In this document: positions 25,530 through 33,592 of the stretch, one piece after another
Layout: the number at the start of each line of letters is the position of its first letter
Numbering within the stretch: position 1 is the first letter of the stretch
Assembly (NCBI GenBank): GCA_012959805.1
Contig: DUCN01000132.1
Location: forward strand, 1-53,737
Source of the DNA: Myxococcales bacterium
GTDB lineage: Bacteria; Myxococcota_A; UBA9160; UBA4427
Reading direction: 5' to 3'
DNA: 53,737 bases
Position numbers and translations under genes: made by a program
The notes under the pieces: generated by a model
What the model was told of the DNA's origin: nothing
What the model saw: the letters and a program-made list of their open reading frames with translations, nothing else
The model's database searches: none

Positions 25530-25874
25530 TCAAGAGACCCAGAACCGCCCGCTGGAGTAGATTGGGCCATTAGGATGAGGGCGATCGTGAAACTCGCCAC
25601 GTGGGAGACCAACGATCTCCGTCGCCTTGTCGTCGCTACGGTACTTCGAGAAGCCGTTCCGGCTTAGGGACGCTTCGGCTTTCTCGACGGATTCAAACTC
25701 CAGTTCGTCAAAAATACCCCGCGTGTCGCCGTAGAACACAACGAGTACGGGCGACACGCTCTGGATAATCACAGCCCAATTGTGTTGCAGCATATCGACG
25801 ACCTTGAACCAAGGATCTTCTGCGAGATCATCAGGAATCTTAGTGTGCACGTCGCCTCGCAATGTTTTCTGCAT
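25530..25874 (-). CDS. Hypothetical small protein
   Basis: 114 residues. The central part (DDLAEDPWFKVVDMLQHNWA to VFYGDTRGIFDELEFESVEK and AEASLSRNGF) has a regular alternation of charged and hydrophobic residues and looks coding. The C-terminal 30 residues are low in hydrophobics (GEFHDRPHPNGPIYSSGRFW). There is no signal peptide. The ribosome binding site is weak. I do not recognise a family. It stands alone in an accessory region, next to an IS3 scrap and the first copy of the dispersed repeat. Confidence 0.5.
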   Translation of the reverse strand: MQKTLRGDVHTKIPDDLAEDPWFKVVDMLQHNWAVIIQSVSPVLVVFYGDTRGIFDELEFESVEKAEASLSRNGFSKYRSDDKATEIVGLPRGEFHDRPHPNGPIYSSGRFWVS

Positions 25875-26026
25875 CCGTCAGACGGCATTGCAGATGAAGA
25901 TCAATTGGCTTCCGAACCCTAGTCTACACTCGGGTCCCAATCACAAGCCCCACTGCATCCGCCTCGAATCCAGCGACATACGGATTGCTATTCGCCTGAA
26001 GAGCCGCCACTCGAGAATAGGAAAAA

Positions 26027-26105
26027 CAAGCTGCGTTTTCTGCACCACCGATATTAGGTGTTCTGACAACTAAGCCCCGAAGGGCTACTCGGCCCCTTCC
26101 GGGGA
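26027..26105. repeat. Dispersed repeat, copy 1 (with hairpin tail)
   Basis: The core 26027-26069 runs from CAAGCTGCGTTTTCTGCACC to TAGGTGTTCTGACAA. A GC hairpin follows (CCCCGAAGGG pairing with CCCTTCCGGGG, about 26075-26105). Core and hairpin are shared with copy 2; core plus a GAATAGGAAAAA left flank is shared with copy 3. All copies face the same way. It sits 120 bases before the secreted-protein gene at 26225. Confidence 0.85.
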
Positions 26106-26224
26106 CGATTGAATCATTCTCGCGCGAACTCGTCTACTATCTATCGAGCGTGATCGGATATCTGTGGGCTCGAGACGGCTCGAGGAAGCCCCAGGACTTT
26201 CGCGAGAAATGTGGGAGAAACACT

Positions 26225-26791
26225 GTGGTGCAATTGACGAAGCTCCGAAGCGGTGTCTTGTGTGCGTGGTGGCTCGCCGTGCTGATCAGCGTTGGCGCAG
26301 GCACGGCGGCCGCTGAAAGCGAGCGGCAGACCGTGACCCTGATCAACGCGAGCAGTGCGGCCGATGGGCAGTCTCAAATCAAATCGCAGCTCATCGAGGA
26401 GTGTATCCAGAGCCTGCCCAATGCGAGCGACCTCGAAGCCATCGTAGACGTCAAGTCGAAGTACATGAAGAACATCGGCGGCGACATCACCGTAAACCAC
26501 TCCGTAAAGACCTATACCGCCGTCGTCAATGTGACCTACGTCCTGCGCCAGAAGCAGATGCTGATCGTGACGACCAGTTCGATCGAACACAGCGAGCCGG
26601 TCCTCGAAGCGGTCGTTGGAAGGTTTGATCGCACAAAGCAGTTCCGGTCCAACGCAGAGAACGGCGACGAATGCGCTGGAATGGGACTTGTCCCGGAGTG
26701 CTATTTCTCGAGCGAACCCCGTGCAGCTGACGACGCGATGAAGCGCGCCAAGGCTTGGCTCAAGCAGAAGAGGCCCGTGATGTGCAAGTAG
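26225..26791 (+). CDS. Small secreted protein of unknown function
   Basis: About 188 residues from GTG 26225 with GGGAG upstream; the frame is open to an ATG at 26150. A Sec signal peptide (VLCAWWLAVLISVGAGTAAAES) is followed by a domain with alternating strands (TYTAVVNVTYVLRQKQMLIV) and three late cysteines. The C-terminus is basic. No family is recognised. The gene is bracketed by copies 1 and 2 of the dispersed repeat in direct orientation, 862 bases apart core to core. The bracketing suggests that gene and repeats may have arrived or been duplicated together. Confidence 0.6.
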   Translation: MVQLTKLRSGVLCAWWLAVLISVGAGTAAAESERQTVTLINASSAADGQSQIKSQLIEECIQSLPNASDLEAIVDVKSKYMKNIGGDITVNHSVKTYTAVVNVTYVLRQKQMLIVTTSSIEHSEPVLEAVVGRFDRTKQFRSNAENGDECAGMGLVPECYFSSEPRAADDAMKRAKAWLKQKRPVMCK

Positions 26792-26888
26792 GCGTCGCCC
26801 CCCATTCACGCCCTACACAGCCTACGTCGCGCGGCGCAACAACTCTCGCGCCAGACTCGAAACCACGTCGCCGAGCGTGTAGGAAGTT

Positions 26889-26957
26889 CAAGCTGCGTTT
26901 TCTGCACCACTGATAATAGGTGTTCTGACAAGTAGGCCCGAAGGGGCCCGTTCCGGG
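26889..26957. repeat. Dispersed repeat, copy 2 (with hairpin tail)
   Basis: The core 26889-26931 is identical to copy 1 except for C-to-T and T-to-A changes in the CCGATATTAGG part. A shorter GC hairpin (GGCCCGAAGGGGCC, then TTCCGGG) follows at 26935-26957. Same orientation as copies 1 and 3. The rest of 26792-27097 holds only a possible 32-codon frame. Confidence 0.85.
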
Positions 26958-26973
26958 ACTAACGCCAACCAAC

Positions 26974-27072
26974 ATGAAGCTCGATGGAATCGACAAACAC
27001 TTAAGGCTCGTAGAGAGCTATGAGAAGCTTCAGGTTGCGAGGCAGCGGCATCACGCCAGCACGTCCATTTGA
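26974..27072 (+). CDS. Possible 32-residue peptide
   Basis: ATG 26974 to TGA 27072 gives a polar helical peptide (MKLDGIDKHLRLVESYEKLQ and 12 more residues). It lies directly after repeat copy 2. There is no clear ribosome binding site, so this may be chance or the 5' stub of a lost gene. Confidence 0.2.
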   Translation: MKLDGIDKHLRLVESYEKLQVARQRHHASTSI

Positions 27073-27097
27073 CACGACTCTGACAAAGAACAGAGCT

Positions 27098-29074
27098 TCA
27101 TCTCGATTGGGCGGGAGTAACGTGTCCGTTGGCGACCGACGGATTCAGCACGGCCTGGCTCGGAGTCGATTCAGCCGGCGGCGAATACCAGATCGGCGAC
27201 GTCCACGCCCGCTCCTGGATCGTCTTCGGGACGCTGTCATCGCAGCAGGAGTCGAGTCCCTCCGGAATGTCTCCGCTCTCGCAGTCGACGCGCGCGCGCT
27301 GGCAAACCCAGCTGCTCCAGCGGCAGCTCGGGTTTTCCACGACCCGCGCATAGTAGAAAGCCGAAACGTCGGGATCAAAGTCAGGATCGCGCCAGACATC
27401 GCACAATTCGCCGTAGCCCTTGCCTCGCGGAGCGCAGGTCGCCGGGTCAACGTCGGCCGTTGACTGGGCATCCCCGGAGACGTCGTAGACTCGCTCATGC
27501 GTTTGGCCGCCTTCGACCCATCCTTTGATGATCTGGATTCGTTGCAAGGGTGTGCTCGGAACTCCGTGGTCACCCGGGTCGCGTAGCGCCGACACGATAA
27601 AGCTCGGCGCGCTTGCCCCACCACGAGCCGCGTTGTCGAGTTCGCTGCCCATTGGAACGCCATGAGCGTATGCGTGCGTCCAGATCGATGGGTCGGAACA
27701 GATCTCAGCGTCGAAATTCCAACCGCCAAAAAACCGCGCCACGATTCGCGGACCACTTGTGCCATAGGCTTCGCGTCGCTTCATCGCTGCGAAGAGGGAT
27801 GGGCGAGAATTTTCTTCGGCCCAGAAGACAGCGAGTCCGCCTGGGTTGAATGTGGGCTGGTCCGGGTAAGCGGGGACACCAAAACGTGAACTCGACAGAC
27901 CGGCCGCATGCCCCTTGAACTCGTCTTCGTCGACCATCCCGGGCGCCGCGAGATGCGTATCGGTCGAGCCTATGAGGCCGAACTGAAAAGGATTGACCCC
28001 GAGGCGCTCTTTCTCAAGCAGCCCATCGGCGAGGGCTTCTCGTACATAGATGCGTGGGACCGGTTCAAAATTCGCCGGCGGACGCGCCATATCCTGCATT
28101 CGCGCATACGCGAGCGTCTCGAATGCACACAACTCGTCTTCCGCACCCGCCCGACATTCACTGTCGCCCTTGTGTTGAGTGACTTCGACGAGCCGTTCGA
28201 GTCGTGCTCGCAATTCGGCGTCTACTTTGCGAAGGGGAGTTCCGTCGTCCCGCTTTGTCAGCCACATCCTTCCGTTGCTGACGTTGGAGTTGTGAGGAAT
28301 CGCGATGACGCCGCAGCCATTTCCCGCATCGAGACACTCGCTCGCCAATGCCTTCCACAGGCCTTCGGCGGTCGGTGTTTCGATGTACGTCGTTGGCGAG
28401 TCTTGGACAATTTCGCTTTTAAAAACGACGTTTCGATGGATGTTGTTCCCACCAGGCATACCCGTCCATTCGTAACCCACGAAGGTCGTAAAGCTGCAAG
28501 CCGAAGTTCTGTCGTAGTGTGCTTCGGCAGCATCTTGCGTGATGCGCCAGGGTCCGCGTGCGACTTCACGACAATGGCCACCGTCGTCGCCGCAGAAGGA
28601 ATAACGCGTCGGATTCTCGCTCGAGTACGTATTCCCGTTGATCAGCGCGTAGCCGAGGGCAGGAAATCGCCGCACCACGCGACAAATTAACGAGCCGTGC
28701 CCTTCGAGCTTCGGATTGCGACAGATTTCGGTTTCACCGAGTAGTTCGCTGTGGTCGGTGACGATTGCAAAGTCGAGCGGGCGGCGAAGGACGATCTGTG
28801 CCTGCGCGTTGCCCCCGGCATCATACGGTTGAATGCCGATTGGTTCGCCCTTCGCATACCCGTAGGCGTCACTGGGGGTTCCGAGTGTTCCCTGTCCCCA
28901 AGCATCAAAAGAGAATGTGGTGTGGACGTGGGTGTCGCCAAAGAACGGGCGACGAAGCGGGGTGTGTTCGGTGCAGGACTCGCGCTCCGCACTGGACGCC
29001 GCCATTGAAACCACCAGGACCAGAACCTGCGTCGCGAAAGCCAATGCGAGGCTGTATCGCGTGCGAAAACTCAA
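27098..29074 (-). CDS. DUF3604 (PHP-like) secreted protein
   Basis: About 658 residues if it starts at TTG 29074, which overlaps the stop of the upstream membrane-protein gene by 4 bases (TTGA). A signal peptide follows (YSLALAFATQVLVLVVSMAA). The DUF3604 features are FFGDTHVHTTFSFDAWGQG, AIVTDHSELLGE, IAIPHNSNVSNGRMW and LIGSTDTHLAAPG, which carry the His/Asp residues of a PHP-type metal site. Many cysteines point to a disulfide-bonded exported protein. The family's activity is not established; the PHP resemblance suggests phosphoesterase or related hydrolase action. The open frame extends to 29437, but that part overlaps the membrane protein and is not coding-like. Confidence 0.87.
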   Translation of the reverse strand: MSFRTRYSLALAFATQVLVLVVSMAASSAERESCTEHTPLRRPFFGDTHVHTTFSFDAWGQGTLGTPSDAYGYAKGEPIGIQPYDAGGNAQAQIVLRRPLDFAIVTDHSELLGETEICRNPKLEGHGSLICRVVRRFPALGYALINGNTYSSENPTRYSFCGDDGGHCREVARGPWRITQDAAEAHYDRTSACSFTTFVGYEWTGMPGGNNIHRNVVFKSEIVQDSPTTYIETPTAEGLWKALASECLDAGNGCGVIAIPHNSNVSNGRMWLTKRDDGTPLRKVDAELRARLERLVEVTQHKGDSECRAGAEDELCAFETLAYARMQDMARPPANFEPVPRIYVREALADGLLEKERLGVNPFQFGLIGSTDTHLAAPGMVDEDEFKGHAAGLSSSRFGVPAYPDQPTFNPGGLAVFWAEENSRPSLFAAMKRREAYGTSGPRIVARFFGGWNFDAEICSDPSIWTHAYAHGVPMGSELDNAARGGASAPSFIVSALRDPGDHGVPSTPLQRIQIIKGWVEGGQTHERVYDVSGDAQSTADVDPATCAPRGKGYGELCDVWRDPDFDPDVSAFYYARVVENPSCRWSSWVCQRARVDCESGDIPEGLDSCCDDSVPKTIQERAWTSPIWYSPPAESTPSQAVLNPSVANGHVTPAQSR

Positions 29075-29463
29075 GAAAGTACCTGCAAGAGACCGCCTCG
29101 TATCGCACGTCCAAAGGGCGTGTAGTACGGCTCGAAAAACAGGGCCCAAATCAAAGCGGCACCCAAGATCACGACTGTCGCGGCCAGCGCCTGCCGCTTG
29201 GGGAAGCGCGAAAGAAGACTTGCGATTGCGTGTGCGAGAAGCCATGACAGAAAGGTGGCAAGCACCCCCCAGCCGAGCAGAAGAAGCACGATCAAGCCCG
29301 ACGCTCCAGCCGCGCCCTCTGTGACACCAACAGCCGCCGCCACAATTCCGAGCATCAAGTACCGGACGGCGGGAACCCAAGCGTCCTTCATGATCAACAA
29401 TGGCCAGGGAAAAAGCAGCCAAGTGCCAAAGAACCAAAGGCGTCTTAGCAGTCGAGGATTCAT
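29071..29463 (-). CDS. Small multi-pass membrane protein
   Basis: 130 residues with about four transmembrane helices (WFFGTWLLFPWPLLIM, YLMLGIVAAAVGVTEG, LIVLLLLGWGVLATFLSWLL, ALAATVVILGAALIWALFF). No family is recognised. It starts at ATG 29463 and ends TTTCTTGA, overlapping the TTG start of the DUF3604 gene. The two are therefore translationally coupled and probably work together at the membrane. No motif suggests a transported substrate. Confidence 0.72.
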   Translation of the reverse strand: MNPRLLRRLWFFGTWLLFPWPLLIMKDAWVPAVRYLMLGIVAAAVGVTEGAAGASGLIVLLLLGWGVLATFLSWLLAHAIASLLSRFPKRQALAATVVILGAALIWALFFEPYYTPFGRAIRGGLLQVLS

Positions 29464-29554
29464 TGTCGCAGTCTAACCCACGAACCCTAAAGTCGTGGAT
29501 GCGTCGACGGCCGAGTCGAACAGGGAGAGGACGTGCGTCTCGACAGGATCGAAG

Positions 29555-29770
29555 TCAGTCGATGTAGCCGAGGCTCTTGAGCGCGCGGATGGTTTCTTCG
29601 CTGACTTCGCCGGACTCGTCTCGGCTCCGATTGACGATGCGTTCCTCGACGAAGGCTTCGAGTTCGGGGACGAATTTTTTCGCGAGGTCGGGCTGGAGCT
29701 TCAGCTGATTCGATCGTTCGCCGGGATCCCAGCTGAGATCGTGCAGGAGATCTCTTGCCCCTCGACCCAC
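29555..29770 (-). pseudogene. C-terminal remnant of a sulfatase gene
   Basis: About 70 codons on the minus strand ending SEETIRALKSLGYID. The stretch DLLHDLSWDPGERSNQLKL plus the terminal LGYID is characteristic of the C-terminus of secreted arylsulfatases (LYDLxxDPGExxNL ... LxALGYID). Upstream the frame degenerates within about 20 codons, and no catalytic Cys/Ser-x-Pro-x-Arg region is found anywhere nearby. Only the 3' end survives. Repeat copy 3 lies 220 bases upstream of the fragment. Confidence 0.65.
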
Positions 29771-29992
29771 GTGACCCTTATGGGATATCGAACCATCGAG
29801 ACCATATCGCCGAAGACGAGATCCTCAGGTTTGCAGGATTCGCATGATGGGTCTGGAATCCACTCGCCTCCTCAACCACCGCCTCATAATCGAACGCCTC
29901 CTCCTCGAGACCGCTGCGAGTGGCCTTGAGCAGACGGTGGTGCAGGTCCAAGAGCGAAACATCGATCCCAATCGCTCTCAGGTGCTCGCGGG

Positions 29993-30044
29993 GAATAGGA
30001 AAAACAAGCAGCGTTTTCTGCACCACCGATAGTAGGTGTTCTGA
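29993..30044. repeat. Dispersed repeat, copy 3 (no hairpin tail)
   Basis: GAATAGGAAAAACAAGCAGC (from 29993), then the common GCGTTTTCTGCACCACCGAT and AGTAGGTGTTCTGA to 30044. It shares a longer left flank with copy 1 but diverges right after GTTCTGA, so it lacks the GC hairpin of copies 1 and 2. It lies 203 bases before the lipoprotein gene at 30248. The stretch 29771-29992 holds nothing clear. Confidence 0.82.
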
Positions 30045-30247
30045 TACGGTCAAACCACGGTGCCTGCGGGCCTGGTGAACCCCGGCGCCATTGCAGCGGG
30101 CTACCGGCACACTTGCGCGATCGACGACAACGGCGCCACCTGCTGGGGCTTGCCGACGAGTTTCTCTCCACAAGGCTGGCGCGTGAGCTGAGAATGCGGA
30201 CACTGAAGGCCCCCGATTGGCACTCGCAAGAACGAGAAGGGAACACA

Positions 30248-30766
30248 ATGCGCCCTCGCCAATTTGCCGTACTCTCGGCGGCCCTGATTCTGGGGACCCT
30301 GGTCGGATGCGCGAAAACTCCCAATGTCCTGGTATATCGCCCCTGGTATCGAACCGATGGAGAGGCCGACGCCTTGAGGCCGCAATGTGCAACCACGGTC
30401 GTTGCGCCGGGCGACTCCCTTCCCCTCACAGTCGGCGAGGAGATCCGAGCTCGGCGTTTCCAGGAGCTTGTTTCGGACCTAGCAGACCGGCGTGGAATCT
30501 CAAATGCAAATTCAGACCAACGGTGCCGACAGACCCTGAAGCTGACCTACCGCACGGAACGCCGCGACATGCAGGCGACAGCCTTGATCGTTGCCAACAC
30601 CTACTTGGGTGCCGCAATAACCTCGACGACACATGGACAAGGCGTGGCACTTGCGACGCAGATGTCCACACGAACAATCGTAGCCTCAACAAGCACATCG
30701 AGTCTAATCGTCGCGCCGCAACGAAGCTATACCCATACTATCGGACTGCAACTCTTCACTTCCTAA
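30248..30766 (+). CDS. Lipoprotein of unknown function
   Basis: 172 residues from ATG 30248 with GAAGGGAA upstream. A lipoprotein signal peptide has a good lipobox (LILGTLVGC, cut before Cys). The mature part is polar, with one Ala/Thr-rich segment (ALIVANTYLGAAITST) that could be buried or amphipathic. Cysteines occur at DALRPQC and DQRC. The open frame begins at 30113, but the lipobox fixes the start. The family is not recognised. It is followed 39 bases later by another unassigned gene on the same strand. Confidence 0.65.
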   Translation: MRPRQFAVLSAALILGTLVGCAKTPNVLVYRPWYRTDGEADALRPQCATTVVAPGDSLPLTVGEEIRARRFQELVSDLADRRGISNANSDQRCRQTLKLTYRTERRDMQATALIVANTYLGAAITSTTHGQGVALATQMSTRTIVASTSTSSLIVAPQRSYTHTIGLQLFTS

Positions 30767-30805
30767 GATGATCTGGCATGGCAGGGAGAGTCAACATGGG
30801 ACGGC

Positions 30806-31378
30806 ATGGATCTCGACATCTTTACCGTAGCGCCGCTCGCTCTTCAGCTGATCATGAGCCGGCTGCCACAGGGCATCCGCGAGCATCCAAGCGTCGGGAG
30901 CGTTCGCCCGGACCGACAGGCTGATGACTACTACGAGCAGCTTTCCAAGGAGGTTTCATGTCCGGCTCTTCACGCGCCGGTTCTCTTCTCCCAAATGCCT
31001 CAATCGGGGGGACAATCACCCGTCGTTCCCAGCTCAATCAAGGACGGACATGCAATGGCTGCGTACTTCGACCTGGTAACCCAGACCGAGTACGCGTTAC
31101 CAACCGGGGAATTTTCAAACTTCACTCGCGAGGTGAATTTCGGCTCCAATCCAACAAAATTCGGCCTTTGGCGCACCGTCCAGCTGGGGGGCGAGTATCT
31201 AGTTGGACCGAAGAAAAAGCCAACCAAGGTCCTGATCAACTTGTACGGCGCGGATCGTGGCTACTGGGTCACTCGTGCGTGGGTCGCGAGCGATGAGGAG
31301 TTCGCTGAATACGAGGCCAACATCCTCCTATGGCGGAAGGCATTGAGAGACTATTTCGACTTCTTCTGGATCTATTGA
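30806..31378 (+). CDS. Hypothetical protein
   Basis: 190 residues. The C-terminal two thirds (YFDLVTQTEYALPTGEFSNF to RDYFDFFWIY) are rich in aromatic and beta-forming residues and look coding. The first 40 residues are less convincing, and a later start is possible because the ribosome binding site before 30806 is weak. There is no signal peptide at the given start. The family is not recognised. It could form a unit with the upstream lipoprotein. Confidence 0.4.
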   Translation: MDLDIFTVAPLALQLIMSRLPQGIREHPSVGSVRPDRQADDYYEQLSKEVSCPALHAPVLFSQMPQSGGQSPVVPSSIKDGHAMAAYFDLVTQTEYALPTGEFSNFTREVNFGSNPTKFGLWRTVQLGGEYLVGPKKKPTKVLINLYGADRGYWVTRAWVASDEEFAEYEANILLWRKALRDYFDFFWIY

Positions 31379-31613
31379 GGCATCGTGAAGTAACGCAGCC
31401 CGGAACAGCGCCCTCAGACGAGACACATCAGCCCCGTCACGTGCCGCGCCCTCCGCCGCTTCTCCACCCGCTCCCGATACTCCGACTCCGGCGCTAGACC
31501 ATTCCTGGCAAGCGCCACCAACCACTCAGCAAGCACCGCAGGTTCGCCCAGGCTCGGCTTTATCTGAACTAACGACTCAGCCCCGATGCGTTCGAGTGTA
31601 CTGCGTCGTGTGC

Positions 31614-31676
31614 GGCGTATGGCGCGTTCAATTTGTTCGATGGGTTCAGTGGGCGACTGCTACGACAACGCCACGG
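31614..31676 (+). mobile_element. Scrap of IS3-family orfB (DDE transposase)
   Basis: About 20 codons reading MARSICSMGSVGDCYDNAT. The SMGSVGDCYDNA motif is the conserved stretch just before the last catalytic Glu of IS3-family OrfB. The AESF that should follow is missing, and the frame shifts at once. No terminal repeats are seen. It directly abuts the oxidoreductase fragment at 31691, so the insertion and its loss may have broken that gene. Confidence 0.55.
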
Positions 31677-31690
31677 GCTCGTAGTTTCCA

Positions 31691-32103
31691 TGACCAGCGC
31701 TTCGATGATCGATGAGTACGTGGAAGCGTCCGGTAGCCGAAAACCCGATGCTGAAGACCTGGCCTTGCTCGCGCGTTACCAGGATCGCAATCAGGGGACG
31801 TCATGCCTGGTCCGTTGCGACGAGTGCCTGGATGCCTGTCCTGCCGGAGTATCGATTCCCGATGTGCTGCGAACGCGAATGTACGATTTGGACTACGGCC
31901 AGCCGAAGATTGCGGCGGACGAATATGCTCGGCTGGAATCGAGTGCGGGACCATGCCTAACATGCACGGGAACGCCATACACATAGGTCTGCCCGGCCGG
32001 TCTCGCCATCCCATATCTGATGCGAGAGACTGCGGGCCGACTCGCCCGCAGCGAATCAAATCATGTGCGTCTGCGGGTGACCGCCGACAGAATCCAGCCC
32101 TGA
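31691..32103 (+). pseudogene. C-terminal Fe-S domain remnant of an aldo/keto reductase-type gene
   Basis: From ATG 31691 the frame reads LALLARYQDRN, then CDECLDACPAGVSIPDVLR, RMYDLDYGQ and PCLTCTG. An in-frame TAG (31984-31986) follows, and then VCPAGLAIPYLMRETAGRL to TGA near 32103. Paired Cys clusters around PAGVSIPDVLRTRMY are typical of the 4Fe-4S C-terminal region of one aldo/keto reductase group. The NADPH-binding barrel is missing and the domain is cut by a stop codon. The 3' end overlaps the end of the convergent phosphopantetheinyl transferase gene. Confidence 0.6.
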
Positions 32104-32744
32104 CGGCGTACGACGCGACCCTCGATTTCACGAACCTCCGGTCCTTCGGGCAGCGACGCGCGGAATCGCTCCCCCTCGAGATCGATTTCCGTTTGAACGT
32201 CTTGAAAACCCCAGAAGGCTCGCAGTTCAGGATAGAAAGCCTTGTAGACCGCCTCTTTGATGCTGAAGACCATCTTGATTCGCCGTGATCGTTCTTCCCC
32301 CTTGGCCAAATCGAGCCACGCACTTTCCCCCGGACCGCAGACCACTCGCTCGACACCCTCCTTCACCGGCTCATCGGGCTCGACATCCAGGCCAACACCC
32401 CGAAAGCGGGCGCGGTCACCGATTGCCACCGCGCAGAGATCGTCACAATGAGAGATCGAGCCCACCACGCCCTCGGGCCAGATCGGGACTCGATCGGAGT
32501 CTCGAAGGAGCTCTGCCGTCTCCGATCCCAATTCCCGAAGCAGGCCTCGAGCCAGTACTCTCCCGGTCGAAAACTCGCAGCGTCGAGAGACCACGGCCTT
32601 GGCGACGAGTTGCCTCTCGCCCGGCGTGAGGTCATCCTCACCAAAGACGAGAGGCGACGAAGCCACCAGAATCTCTTCGTCAAAGAGTTTTCGCAAAAGC
32701 GTAGACGTCGACGCAGCATTCGGTGTAGCCGTATTTCGTGGCAT
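32061..32744 (-). CDS. 4'-Phosphopantetheinyl transferase (EntD/Sfp family)
   Basis: About 227 residues from ATG 32744, the normal EntD length. Motifs are VVGSISHCDDLCAVAIG, GVGLDVEPDEPV (Mg-binding Asp and Glu) and KMVFSIKEAVYKAFYP (W/F-S-x-K-E-A-x-x-K). The enzyme transfers phosphopantetheine from CoA to carrier proteins of polyketide, peptide or fatty acid synthesis. The open frame continues upstream in phase into the start of a different protein (32745-32939). The ribosome binding site at 32744 is weak, so it may be made as a fusion. No synthase cluster lies in the window. Confidence 0.9.
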   Translation of the reverse strand: MPRNTATPNAASTSTLLRKLFDEEILVASSPLVFGEDDLTPGERQLVAKAVVSRRCEFSTGRVLARGLLRELGSETAELLRDSDRVPIWPEGVVGSISHCDDLCAVAIGDRARFRGVGLDVEPDEPVKEGVERVVCGPGESAWLDLAKGEERSRRIKMVFSIKEAVYKAFYPELRAFWGFQDVQTEIDLEGERFRASLPEGPEVREIEGRVVRRQGWILSAVTRRRT

Positions 32745-32939
32745 TAGTCGTACACCGAGCTGGACACGGAGATGGATGAGTCGGATTTGAGAGGTAAAAT
32801 CGGCGTATTGATTGGGATCCCCTTTCGCTGTGGTCTGAGTGTCACCGAAGATCACGACTGTCCGGTAGGGCACTTGTGCGGCGGCGACGGCGGGCGACAA
32901 CAGCAACGCCAACATCCACGCACATTGGAACGCTGACAC
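32745..32939 (-). pseudogene. N-terminal stub of a secreted metallophosphoesterase, in frame with the PPTase
   Basis: From GTG 32939 the translation has a signal peptide (AWMLALLLSPAVAAAQVPYR) and then TVVIFGDTQTTAKGDPNQYA, DFTSQI. The FGDTQ strand-loop resembles the first metal-binding motif of exported calcineurin-like phosphoesterases. The similarity then stops and about 15 unrelated residues lead to the PPTase start in the same frame. It looks like a deletion junction that removed the rest of the phosphoesterase. Confidence 0.5.
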
Positions 32940-33592
32940 GGCAGCCGGAGCGACCCGACGTTCGCGAATCGAGTGTCTCTCGCTCTGCTCGACATCTATA
33001 TCCCATCGGGCAGCATTCGCGACGTATTCTTATCGTCCTCCCGCGGACACGGGTGTGATCCAAGTTATCTGCTTCGACACCTGATGAGATTCTCTAGGCC
33101 GAGATGATCAGATACAGGCCCAAATGATCGAATCCCACACCCGGAGTCGAGGGGGTGGCGCCCCAATTAGACGCAAGCTCGGTTCTGTTCTCGATCATCG
33201 CTCCGCCCCCCGGTTGCGGCGTCATCGCGCCACCGATCCTCGCAGCAGGCTGTGCATCATTTTCCTGCTCCGGACCGGACGCCAGCGGAGCGCGCTCGTT
33301 TACGTTCAGTCAGACGAGTTGGGGCCAAAATCTGACAGGGTCTGCAATCCCACTCTCTACTCAAGGTCCTGCCCTTATCGCCCGATTTCATGAGAGGGTA
33401 GCGATGCGATTGTACAGCTCCCGGACGCACTCCCGATTCTCTGCATCACCACCAGGAGTGAACTTTGACGAACTCGATGGGTGTGGGCGGTGATGATCTT
33501 TGGCGATGGCCGATTCGCAATGACGTTTGCGATAGGCTCCTCTCTCGACCAACTACGCACCTCCCCCATACGACACTCACCAGGGCGAATGA
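32940..33592. other. Long stretch without a supported gene
   Basis: 653 bases between the phosphoesterase stub and the DUF4956 gene. An open frame at 33155-33493 (plus strand) has Pro/Ser/Gly-rich composition and no family features, so I do not call it. No repeats, RNA genes or strong promoters are seen. It lies within the debris-rich region and is probably non-coding or heavily decayed. Confidence 0.45.

Noticed and set aside
26027..26957. Repeat copies 1 and 2 as integron attC sites around a gene cassette
   Set aside because: The palindromic GTTRRRY/RYYYAAC core arrangement of attC is not present and no integrase is seen, so I only call a dispersed repeat.
31414..31660. Minus-strand frame reading LAEWLVALARNGLAPESEYR near its end
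   Set aside because: It looks protein-like but has no start codon near its upstream stop and matches no family I can name, so I could not support a gene or name a pseudogene.
33155..33493. 112-codon plus-strand open frame
   Set aside because: Pro/Ser/Gly-rich composition, no ribosome binding site and no domain pattern.
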